This document shows, piece by piece, positions 1-5,588 of a stretch of 5,588 bases of DNA (the first letter of the stretch is position 1; every line of letters begins with the position of its first letter). The position numbers and the translations under genes were made by a program. The notes under the pieces are model-generated. The model was not told the DNA's origin. It searched no databases and was given only the letters and a program-made list of their open reading frames with translations. Origin of the DNA: DATBGS01 sp036557885 (GTDB taxonomy: Bacteria > Chloroflexota > Ktedonobacteria > Ktedonobacterales > DATBGS01); assembly GCA_036557885.1 (NCBI GenBank), contig DATBGS010000081.1:1-5588 (forward strand). Direction: 5' to 3'.

Positions 1-7
1 GGGCTGT

Positions 8-1486
8 ATGGAGATGGAAGAACCGGGGAAACAGGGCTGTCTGCAAAGTCGTATTTCGCGTCTGCTGTTTACAGCGTGTCTGGTGGCACTTCTGGCTACT
101 ATTTCGGTGATCATCCCAAACGCGCTTTCTCTCGATCACAACACCTCGCGCCCGGTAGGAGGCATTGCCGGAGCAACCCCAGTCTCCGGCGAAGTGACCC
201 CAGGCGCCAGCGTCACCGGAACAGCCCAGGCATCGGCCACCGCCGGGCCATCGCCAACCGCTGGGCCATCCACCACCCCCAACCCCACCGCCACGTTCGT
301 CCCGTCAACGGGCGGCCTGCTGCCAGGACAGCAAATCTGGAAGAGCGGCGTCTCCTCTTATCTGTTTGGCAGCAACGACAGCGAAGACTACGACTCCGAT
401 AATTTTGACACCGACCCCTACCATGTCATCCAGCCCGACATCAAAAATGCCGGGCTGACGCTGATGCGCATGTTTATTTTCCACTACAGCCTGGCAGATG
501 GGCACAGAGTCACATTAGGAACCACGCCGCAAATTCAACTGAACAGCAATCCCAACGAATATGCTCAGCCTGGCCCGGCGGTCACGAACGTGACTCCCAA
601 CGGCGGCTACGAGTTGGAGACGCGCCTGCGCGCCATTGAAAACAGCGGGATGAAGTGCCTGATTGTGCTCAGAGATATTCGCACCGATCCAGCCAATCCA
701 ACTGATCCCAACACCGACCACAAGCTCTATACCGACCCTTTTACGGGCAAGGTAGAGACAGATTTAGACTTTGCTGAGAAAGTAGTCGCCTACGCTGGCA
801 ACCGCTGCAACCTGTACGAGATTGGCAACGAGCCAGACCTCGATGATTATACCGGCCCGAAGATGATTCCCCACATGAAGATTCAGGAGTATCTGAGCCG
901 TTGGGTGGAGTTTGTCACCGCGCTCCGCAAGATTAACCCTAACGCGAAGTTTATCGGCCCCGTCACCTATGACGATCAGGGCAACGACTGCTACTACCGG
1001 GGTACGCCGCCTGTTCCCGGAGCACAGCCAGGCGATTGTTATATGCAACTGTTTTTGCGCGGGGCCAAACAAGCCGGAGTGCTGCCAGATGCCGTCTCCT
1101 TCCACTTGTATGCCTGCAATGATGCCACCGACGGCTTTAATGGCAATGGCAACTGCGGACCACAAGAAGCGCAAAGCTATGCCGACGCAACACAAGAAGT
1201 CAAAACCTGGGTGAAAGACGACCTGGGAGTCAATGTTCCTGTGGGAATTACGGAATGGAACTTTGACCCTGGGTCCAATCCGCTGGGCGATAATGGCTCA
1301 TTCATGTCGCAGTTCTCAACGGCGGCGCTCCAGGCGATGATCGGCGCTGGGCTAAATTTCGCCTGCCAGTTTGACGCGCAATCCTACGGTGGCTACGGCT
1401 ACCTGGATATGTTCGACATCAACAATAACGATCAACCAAAGCCGCAGTTTACGGCCATTGCTGCAATGATCAAGAAATACAAATAA
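8..1486 (+). CDS. Exported/membrane-anchored glycoside hydrolase, clan GH-A type
   Basis: A 492-residue protein predicted to hydrolyse a polysaccharide or glycoside outside the cytoplasm. Residues about 17-41 form one hydrophobic segment after a basic stretch (RISR), acting as an uncleaved anchor or signal peptide. Residues about 52-108 are an Ala/Thr/Pro/Ser/Gly linker. The catalytic part spans about 110-492 and looks like a (beta/alpha)8 barrel: E275 in YEIGNEPDL fits the acid/base Asn-Glu motif of clan GH-A, H366 lies in SFHLY, and E416 in GITEWN fits the nucleophile. Cysteine pairs C328/C344 and C370/C383 flank short loops and could form disulfides, consistent with export. The exact GH family is unclear; the motifs recall GH39, GH79 and GH5-like proteins, and the substrate is unknown. 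The reading frame is open to the left edge and only seven bases precede this ATG, so no ribosome site can be judged and the true start may lie upstream; a second ATG is at 14. The gene converges with the minus-strand gene, with 22 bases between stops and no clear terminator. Confidence 0.85.
   Translation: MEMEEPGKQGCLQSRISRLLFTACLVALLATISVIIPNALSLDHNTSRPVGGIAGATPVSGEVTPGASVTGTAQASATAGPSPTAGPSTTPNPTATFVPSTGGLLPGQQIWKSGVSSYLFGSNDSEDYDSDNFDTDPYHVIQPDIKNAGLTLMRMFIFHYSLADGHRVTLGTTPQIQLNSNPNEYAQPGPAVTNVTPNGGYELETRLRAIENSGMKCLIVLRDIRTDPANPTDPNTDHKLYTDPFTGKVETDLDFAEKVVAYAGNRCNLYEIGNEPDLDDYTGPKMIPHMKIQEYLSRWVEFVTALRKINPNAKFIGPVTYDDQGNDCYYRGTPPVPGAQPGDCYMQLFLRGAKQAGVLPDAVSFHLYACNDATDGFNGNGNCGPQEAQSYADATQEVKTWVKDDLGVNVPVGITEWNFDPGSNPLGDNGSFMSQFSTAALQAMIGAGLNFACQFDAQSYGGYGYLDMFDINNNDQPKPQFTAIAAMIKKYK
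242..277 (+). repeat. Two-copy 18-bp tandem repeat in the linker
   Basis: Two adjacent 18-base units, 242-259 and 260-277, encode AGPSPT and AGPSTT (residues 79-90) within the Pro/Thr/Ser linker of the glycosidase. The shared core is GC-GGGCCATC with a few differences. This is typical of linkers that grow by slippage or short duplication; its role is only that of a flexible, possibly glycosylated spacer between membrane and catalytic domain. Confidence 0.6.
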
Positions 1487-1508
1487 GCACTGCTGCACGC
1501 CAGCGCTC

Positions 1509-3371
1509 TTAGGACCAGATTTCGCGCAGGTTGTCCACGATCAGCAGCACGCCCACCGCCACAACCAGAATCAGGACAAGCGGGCGGAAGAAGGCCAGCA
1601 CCAGCAGCAGCAAGGTGAACAGGGCCAGCGCCAGCACGACACTGCTGACGAGAGTGCGCACCGAGCGGCGAAAGAGCGCCTCAAGAAAAGCATAGCTGCC
1701 CAGCAGGATCAGCAAGCCAATGCCCCAGGCATCAGAGAACTGGGCCAGCACCACGAAGGCCAGCAGCAAAATGCCAATACTGATGGCGCTCCAGGTCTGG
1801 GCCAGGCGGCTCAGGCGCAGCTCAACCGGACTGGTGGGCAGGTGCGGGTGGTGCAGATGGGCGCGCGGGTCGCCAGGGTTGCCTGCCGCAAGCTGCGCCG
1901 CGTATTCTGCGCAGCTTGCCAGCGAAAGCTCATTGGCCGCTCTCTGTGCCCTCAGACGATCTAGCGCGGCGCTGCCCTCTTTGAGTTCTCGTTCTAGCAG
2001 TGTTGCCTGCGCGCGCAGAGCCGGGCGGTTCTGCACCGACTCCGCCTCCATCTCCAGCCCACGCTGGCGCTCAGCCAGTTCCGCAATTTGCCGCGTGAGG
2101 TCGCTTTGCTCCTCCTGAAGATGGCGCTGCTGCTCCTCCAGCGCGGCGGCAGCCAGCGCGGGCGGCGGCACCTTCTCCAGGCCGCTCCAGCCAAGCGGGT
2201 CATACCAGGGTCGGCGCACCTGCCCATCACGCTGAAACTTGGGGCCGGTGGGCGCATCTTCTCCCGCCAGCGGATCGCCAATGTAGCGCCCCCACAAGCC
2301 GCGATAGCCATCAATCCAGGCCGGGACGGGCTGCTCCTCGCTGGCCTGGAGCGGGCACAATTCCCAGGCGCGTTCCTGGCCCGGCCCAATGCGCAGCCCA
2401 TCTCCACGTGCATAGTCAATGTACGGGACGCGGAACACCCCCGGAATATGCTGGCTGTTGTTCGCCCCACCGCTCAACCCCAGGCGCATCAATACCGCGC
2501 TGATCACCTGCCAGACGCGCAGCACGCCATAGGCGAAGGGCAGCACGGTGGTCGTCAGGTATTCGCCAGGGATAAAGTAGGCGGCATGCGAGCCAGCGCC
2601 CACATAGACCAGCGGATGCTCACCAACGCGCTCCAGCGCCGGGTCATCCCAACGCCGCCGCAGATCATCCCCGGCGTAGTTATGCGAAGCATACGCCGCC
2701 CAGCAGGGCTGGACCTCGCCCTGCTCATCCTCCGCCGCGTAGAGCGTGACCATCTCCCAGTCGGCTTCATGATCGTTGACGCCATGAAACGAGGAACGCC
2801 AGTCGTTAAAGGCGTAGAAAAACCAGTATTGCAGCGCGATATAGCCGTGTTCGCGCACCACGCGCCCATAGTAGCAATAGCGCGGCCCCTCGGCCTGGAG
2901 CGCCTGATAGCGCACAGCGGCGCCCGTCGCCAGGCCCCTTGGCGCTTTGCCACGCAGCAGCAGCGACAGAGAAAAGAGCAGATCGCCCAGCCGGGAAACA
3001 ACCCCCACCCGCGCCAGACGACCTGGGCCAGAATGAAAGTCCTTCAGGGTTGAGGCGCGGCGAAAACGATGCACTTCGCCTTGCGAGAGCGGCTCGGCAA
3101 AGCTGAGGTAATAGATGGACCCTGGCACAGGCGGGCGCGGCTCAACCAGACGCTCTACCGTTAATTGCCCGGCGGGAACCAACAGCCGGGGGTCTTCGCG
3201 GGGCGGCTTGAGAAAGAGTTCTGACCTGGCGAGGTAGCGATCTACATCCATCGGGTAGAACTGTTCGCCTTGATTAAAACAGAGCACCGGCTCAAACCGA
3301 CGCAGCAGCGCGAGGTCATCTGGCGAGAGGGAAGGCAATGAGGTGGTTTCAGCGGCGGCAAGCAGGGCCAT
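1509..3371 (-). CDS. Vps62-like (DUF946-type) domain protein with coiled coil and four C-terminal membrane helices
   Basis: A 620-residue protein of unknown function. Residues about 20-400 resemble the Vps62-like domain: an N-terminal LRRFEPVLCFNQGEQFYP stretch, then QYWFFYAFNDW (181-191), HEADWEM (201-207), ASHNYAG (228-234), YVGAGSHAAYF (256-266) and PWYDPLGWSG (389-398). These aromatic/His/Asp/Glu motifs are the hallmark of the family, whose biochemical role is poorly known. Residues about 405-495 are Glu/Gln/Arg/Leu-rich with heptad-like spacing and should form a coiled coil. A His-rich stretch (HLHHPHLP, 506-513) follows, then four hydrophobic segments at about 526-545, 549-566, 572-594 and 596-613. 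No signal peptide is seen, so the large N-terminal domain is probably cytoplasmic and held at the membrane by its C-terminus; that topology is inferred. The start is supported by a Shine-Dalgarno site 8 bases upstream. It follows the small membrane protein gene by 20 bases, so the two are very likely one operon and may act together. The domain call rests on motif recognition, not a search. Confidence 0.85.
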   Translation of the reverse strand: MALLAAAETTSLPSLSPDDLALLRRFEPVLCFNQGEQFYPMDVDRYLARSELFLKPPREDPRLLVPAGQLTVERLVEPRPPVPGSIYYLSFAEPLSQGEVHRFRRASTLKDFHSGPGRLARVGVVSRLGDLLFSLSLLLRGKAPRGLATGAAVRYQALQAEGPRYCYYGRVVREHGYIALQYWFFYAFNDWRSSFHGVNDHEADWEMVTLYAAEDEQGEVQPCWAAYASHNYAGDDLRRRWDDPALERVGEHPLVYVGAGSHAAYFIPGEYLTTTVLPFAYGVLRVWQVISAVLMRLGLSGGANNSQHIPGVFRVPYIDYARGDGLRIGPGQERAWELCPLQASEEQPVPAWIDGYRGLWGRYIGDPLAGEDAPTGPKFQRDGQVRRPWYDPLGWSGLEKVPPPALAAAALEEQQRHLQEEQSDLTRQIAELAERQRGLEMEAESVQNRPALRAQATLLERELKEGSAALDRLRAQRAANELSLASCAEYAAQLAAGNPGDPRAHLHHPHLPTSPVELRLSRLAQTWSAISIGILLLAFVVLAQFSDAWGIGLLILLGSYAFLEALFRRSVRTLVSSVVLALALFTLLLLVLAFFRPLVLILVVAVGVLLIVDNLREIWS

Positions 3372-3379
3372 CGCTGCTG

Positions 3380-3386
3380 CTCCTTT
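3380..3386 (-). promoter_or_regulatory. Ribosome binding site of the Vps62-like gene
   Basis: On the minus strand this reads AAAGGAG, 8 bases before the ATG at 3371. It lies entirely in the 20-base gap after the stop of the upstream gene, so the downstream gene has its own strong initiation site. The same AAAGGAGC string precedes the partner gene. Confidence 0.8.
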
Positions 3387-3391
3387 CTGGA

Positions 3392-3883
3392 TTATTGCTG
3401 ATCGGCCCCTGCTACCAGGGTTTCGGTGAGGCCATCATCACCCGTCTCAACCAGCAGGCTTGAGGGGAGCGGCGTCTCTTGTGGGATAAGATGGAACGCT
3501 TCACGGATGGGGCGCTGCTGGAGATAGAGCACCAGCAGCGCGCTGAGCAGCATAGCCCAATAGCTCGGACGGCCCTGGAAGTAATTGCTCAGTTGAATGA
3601 CCAGTTCGCACCCCAGCAGGGCCATTGCCAGCAGCCAGGCCCAGGCGCGCAGCAAGAGCAGGCCCATGCCGCTGACCAACCCGGCAATGCCCAGAGCAAG
3701 CTGTGCCGTAATCCAGAACACATCTTGCGTCTGGAATGTCCCACTGTACACCCACCCTGGGGGCAGGTGCCCGCTCACATGCGCGATGGTCACGAACAGG
3801 GCGAAAGCAGATACTGCTATCAGGAAGAGTCCCACCAGCAAAATGACAATCCCAAGCAGGAGAACCCCCAATGGTCGTTTCAT
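3392..3883 (-). CDS. Small four-helix integral membrane protein, function unknown
   Basis: A 163-residue membrane protein that I cannot assign to a characterised family. From the chosen start (MKRPLGVLLL), hydrophobic segments lie at about 5-34, 56-78, 80-100 and 107-121. The polar loop 35-55 (HVSGHLPPGWVYSGTFQTQD) separates the first two. The C-terminal tail from about 122 is soluble, starts basic-polar (QQRPIRE) and ends acidic (ETGDDGLTETLVAGADQQ). The frame remains open 17 codons upstream to an ATG at 3934, but AAAGGAG sits 5 bases before the ATG at 3883, whereas the upstream ATG has only a weak GGAA-like sequence and would add a polar, Cys-containing leader; I therefore prefer 3883. It is the first gene of a two-gene minus-strand operon with the Vps62-like protein and could be its membrane partner (inference). 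The promoter should lie in 3884-4069, but I see no convincing minus-strand -35/-10 pair. Confidence 0.8.
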   Translation of the reverse strand: MKRPLGVLLLGIVILLVGLFLIAVSAFALFVTIAHVSGHLPPGWVYSGTFQTQDVFWITAQLALGIAGLVSGMGLLLLRAWAWLLAMALLGCELVIQLSNYFQGRPSYWAMLLSALLVLYLQQRPIREAFHLIPQETPLPSSLLVETGDDGLTETLVAGADQQ

Positions 3884-3888
3884 GATGG

Positions 3889-3895
3889 CTCCTTT
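3889..3895 (-). promoter_or_regulatory. Ribosome binding site deciding the start of the small membrane protein
   Basis: On the minus strand this reads AAAGGAG, with 5 bases before the ATG at 3883. It argues for the 163-residue product over the 180-residue reading that begins at 3934, because it would otherwise lie inside the coding region. Confidence 0.75.
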
Positions 3896-3953
3896 CAAGC
3901 AAAGAGTGGGGCAAGCGTCTCTGCTGATGTTCATCGTTCCATCAAGGGCCGTG

Positions 3954-3972
3954 CCAGAAAGGCTGTTTCTGG
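3954..3972. promoter_or_regulatory. Perfect 7+7 inverted repeat, candidate operator
   Basis: CCAGAAA (3954-3960) and TTTCTGG (3966-3972) are exact reverse complements separated by five bases (GGCTG). The dyad sits between two divergent transcription units and covers the region where a -35 would fall for the extended -10 at 3983-3991. Its size and spacing suit a homodimeric helix-turn-helix repressor. No T-run follows on either strand, so it does not look like an intrinsic terminator. The regulator is unknown and none is encoded in the window. Confidence 0.45.
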
Positions 3973-3982
3973 TTGCTCAGTG

Positions 3983-3991
3983 TGGGATAAT
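3983..3991 (+). promoter_or_regulatory. Possible extended -10 promoter element of the acyl-CoA synthetase gene
   Basis: TGGGATAAT matches the extended -10 pattern TGn followed by GATAAT, one base from TATAAT. There is no good -35 at 16-18 bases upstream, which is common for extended -10 promoters. Transcription would start near 3998, giving a leader of about 70 bases before the ATG at 4070. This is a pattern match only; it assumes a conventional housekeeping sigma factor. Confidence 0.35.
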
Positions 3992-3998
3992 GAGACAT

Positions 3999-4026
3999 GC
4001 CGCCTGGGGAGAACGCCCCGGCGTGC
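3999..4026 (+). other. GC-rich hairpin in the leader of the acyl-CoA synthetase gene
   Basis: CGCC-T-GGGG (4001-4009) can pair with CCCCGGCG (4016-4023) around a six-base loop, giving eight G-C pairs with one bulged T. Two more pairs (GC at 3999-4000 with GC at 4025-4026) are possible across a second bulged T at 4024. If transcription begins near 3998 the hairpin would form at the extreme 5' end of the mRNA. No U-tract follows, so it is not a standard terminator. Confidence 0.4.
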
Positions 4027-4056
4027 CTCGAAGCGGTACTTCCACAACTCTTATAG

Positions 4057-4061
4057 AGGAG
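4057..4061 (+). promoter_or_regulatory. Ribosome binding site of the acyl-CoA synthetase gene
   Basis: AGGAG, within the purine-rich run AGAGGAGAGAAG, lies 8 bases before the ATG at 4070. It supports this start over the in-frame ATG at 4136 (residue 23), which has no comparable site. Confidence 0.8.
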
Positions 4062-4069
4062 AGAAGCGC

Positions 4070-5588
4070 ATGGTTGGTAACTCTCGTGCCTCTTCAGCCA
4101 GTCAGCCGCAACTTCCACCGAGCAGCCCTATACAGATGGAACTCTTCCGGCCAGCCTTGCAGTATCCACAACATCCCTACGCGGAGATGCTGACCCGCAC
4201 AGCGGAGCGCTATCCTGAGCATACGGCGCTCGTCTTCAATGCGGTCCAGATCACCTACCGGGAGTTGGAGGCGCTGGTCAACTCCTTTGCTAACGCGCTG
4301 CTGGCGCTGGGGCTGGGCAAGGGGCAGACTGTTTCGCTGTTTATGACCAATCGGCCCGAATACGTGATAAGCTGGTTCGCGCTGGCACGCATTGGCGCGG
4401 TGATCAGCCCGATGAATCCCTCCTACAAAGAGCGCGAGGTAGCCTATCAGCTTCACAATAGTGAAGCCAAGGCCATCATCGTCCAGCAAGAGTTGCTACC
4501 GCTGGTGCAGGCGGTACACGCGGAAGTGCCCACGTTGCAGCAGGTGATTCGGGTGGGCGGCACGCCCCAGCCCGGCACCGGCAGGGACGCCGGTGCTACA
4601 GGCGAGGATGCTGCGCTCCAGCCTGCTCTGTATTCCTTCAGCGAGTTGCTGCGCAGCCAGCCACCAACGCCGCCCACCGGCAGCACGCCAGGCTGGGAGG
4701 ATTTGCTGGCGCTGCCCTATAGCAGTGGCACGACGGGGCTGCCCAAGGGCGTGATGCTCAGCCAGAAGAATTTTGTCTGCAACGCCTATCAATCAGTGGC
4801 GACGGCGCGCATCACCTTTGAAGATCGGCTGCTGGTCTTTGTACCGCTGTATCACATCTACGGCATTATGCTGCTAGGTCTGGCGGCGCTCTCTGGCGCG
4901 CGGCTGGTGCTGATGGAGCGCTTCGACCCAGGCCGCTGCTTGCAGTTGATTCACGAGCAGGGCATCACCATTTTGTACAGCGTGCCGCAGGTGCTGGGCG
5001 TGCTGAGCGACTGGCCGGAACTCAGCAAGTATAATCTGCATACCGTGCGCTTTACGCAGTGCGGCGCGGCCCCAGTGCCTCCGGCGCTGGCCTATCGCTT
5101 TCAGGAGCGCACCGGCATCACGGTAATGACCTCCTACGGGCTGACGGAGGCCGCGCCCGGCACGCACTCCAACCCGGTCTATGACCGAAAGCTGATCAAG
5201 GTGGAGACAATTGGCCTGCCCATACACGACACGCAGCAAAAGATCGTGGACATTGAGACGGGCACCATTGAACTGGGGCCGGAAGAAGAAGGCGAACTGA
5301 TTGTGCAGGGGCCGCAGATGATGCAGGGCTACTGGAAGGCGCCAGAGGCCACCGCCCAGGCGCTGCGCGATGGCTGGCTTTATACCGGGGATATTGGCTG
5401 GCGCGATGAAGCCGGGTATGTGACCGTCACTGATCGCAAAAAGGAACTGATTAAATATCGAAGCTGGAGCGTGGCGCCCGCCCAACTGGAGGCGCTGCTG
5501 CTGGAGCATGAGGCGGTGGTAGATGTCGCTGTCATCGGCAAGCCCGACGAGGAAGCCGGGGAAATCCCCAAAGCCTTTGTGGTGCGCA
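4070..5588 (+). CDS. AMP-forming acyl-CoA synthetase (fatty-acid/4CL-like), 3'-truncated by the window
   Basis: The first 506 residues of an adenylate-forming enzyme that should activate a carboxylic acid with ATP to an acyl-AMP and then transfer it to CoA. Motifs in order: the ATP-binding loop YSSGTTGLPKG (A3, residues 217-227); VPLYHIYG (A4 region, about 256-263); the adenine-binding YGLTE (A5, 356-360); YTGD (A7, 438-441); and DRKKELIKYRSWSVAP (A8 hinge, 455-470). The C-terminal subdomain begins after the hinge and continues with the PAQLE helix. The sequence ends at the edge before the A10 motif with its catalytic lysine, so roughly 30-60 residues are missing compared with usual family members. 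The family suggests a medium- or long-chain fatty acid or an aryl acid substrate, but specificity cannot be read here. A cytoplasmic enzyme is expected. Two oddities: residues about 165-185 form a Gly/Ala/Pro-rich loop encoded partly by a perfect palindrome, and S465 replaces the usual glycine of A8. It is divergent from the minus-strand membrane operon, across 186 bases. Confidence 0.93.
   Translation, partial: MVGNSRASSASQPQLPPSSPIQMELFRPALQYPQHPYAEMLTRTAERYPEHTALVFNAVQITYRELEALVNSFANALLALGLGKGQTVSLFMTNRPEYVISWFALARIGAVISPMNPSYKEREVAYQLHNSEAKAIIVQQELLPLVQAVHAEVPTLQQVIRVGGTPQPGTGRDAGATGEDAALQPALYSFSELLRSQPPTPPTGSTPGWEDLLALPYSSGTTGLPKGVMLSQKNFVCNAYQSVATARITFEDRLLVFVPLYHIYGIMLLGLAALSGARLVLMERFDPGRCLQLIHEQGITILYSVPQVLGVLSDWPELSKYNLHTVRFTQCGAAPVPPALAYRFQERTGITVMTSYGLTEAAPGTHSNPVYDRKLIKVETIGLPIHDTQQKIVDIETGTIELGPEEEGELIVQGPQMMQGYWKAPEATAQALRDGWLYTGDIGWRDEAGYVTVTDRKKELIKYRSWSVAPAQLEALLLEHEAVVDVAVIGKPDEEAGEIPKAFVVR
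4575..4596. repeat. Perfect GC-rich palindrome (8+6+8) inside the ligase gene, REP-like
   Basis: GCACCGGC (4575-4582) and GCCGGTGC (4589-4596) are exact reverse complements around the loop AGGGAC. It encodes, in frame, most of PGTGRDAGATG (residues 168-178), in a loop between the strand ending VIRVGG and the YSFSELL helix, where family members vary in length. The shape resembles short interspersed palindromic units that sometimes land in coding sequence; whether it is repeated in this genome cannot be seen, as there is only one copy in the window. Confidence 0.5.

Noticed and set aside
71..82. Possible lipobox at Cys24 of the glycosidase (FTAC)
   Set aside because: Phe at -3 is poor for a lipobox and about 15 hydrophobic residues continue after the cysteine, so it sits inside the membrane segment rather than at its end.
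764..1195. Minus-strand open frame of 143 codons inside the glycosidase
   Set aside because: It is a shadow of the catalytic domain coding sequence, with no ribosome site or family motif.
1492..1504. GCTG-N5-CAGC stem between the convergent genes as a terminator
   Set aside because: The stem has only four pairs and there is no T-run on either side.
2088..3053. Plus-strand open frame of 321 codons opposite the Vps62-like gene
   Set aside because: Its product lacks recognisable domains, and it is antisense to a gene with family motifs, membrane helices and a good ribosome site; long antisense frames are expected in GC-rich DNA.
3380..3391. Match of CCAGAAAGG on the minus strand to the CCAGAAAGG at 3954-3962
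   Set aside because: A nine-base match centred on a Shine-Dalgarno sequence is probably coincidence; the second half of the dyad is absent here.
3926..3935. Short palindrome GATG-TT-CATC in the divergent region
   Set aside because: Only four pairs per arm, easily due to chance, and it overlaps the rejected upstream ATG of the small membrane protein.
4874..5509. Minus-strand open frame of 211 codons opposite the acyl-CoA synthetase
   Set aside because: The plus strand encodes canonical A5, A7 and A8 motifs here; the antisense product is low-information (Gln/His/Arg/Leu-rich) and matches nothing I know.
5555..5572. GGGG-AAAT-CCCC near-palindrome near the right edge
   Set aside because: It lies inside conserved coding sequence (EAGEIPKAF), is short, and is explained by ordinary codons.

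Overview
The window is GC-rich, gene-dense bacterial chromosome with no RNA gene, mobile element or CRISPR array that I can support. The long A/T/P/S-rich secretion linker, large fused membrane proteins and fatty-acyl-CoA ligase style would fit a Chloroflexota-type (for example Ktedonobacteria-like) soil bacterium. That placement is a weak impression from protein style, not a demonstrated assignment.

Layout: (1) 8-1486, plus strand: an exported or membrane-anchored glycoside hydrolase of the clan GH-A type, with an N-terminal membrane segment, a low-complexity linker and two recognisable catalytic glutamates. (2) 1509-3371 and 3392-3883, minus strand: a two-gene unit read from right to left. 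The first gene encodes a small four-helix membrane protein. The second encodes a 620-residue protein joining a Vps62-like (DUF946-type) domain, a coiled coil and four C-terminal membrane helices. The genes are 20 bases apart and use the same Shine-Dalgarno core. The unit converges on the glycosidase gene with only 22 bases between stop codons. (3) 3884-4069: a divergent intergenic region holding a perfect 7+7 inverted repeat, an extended -10-like element and a GC-rich hairpin. (4) 4070-5588, plus strand: an AMP-forming acyl-CoA synthetase that runs off the right edge before its C-terminal catalytic lysine motif.

I see no evidence that the three transcription units form one pathway. The least ordinary part is the minus-strand pair: a Vps62-like domain with an HxxDxE motif tethered by a coiled coil to a membrane anchor, co-transcribed with a small polytopic membrane protein. 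The ligase gene also carries two oddities: a perfect GC-rich palindrome inserted in frame in a loop, and serine in place of the usual glycine in the A8 motif.
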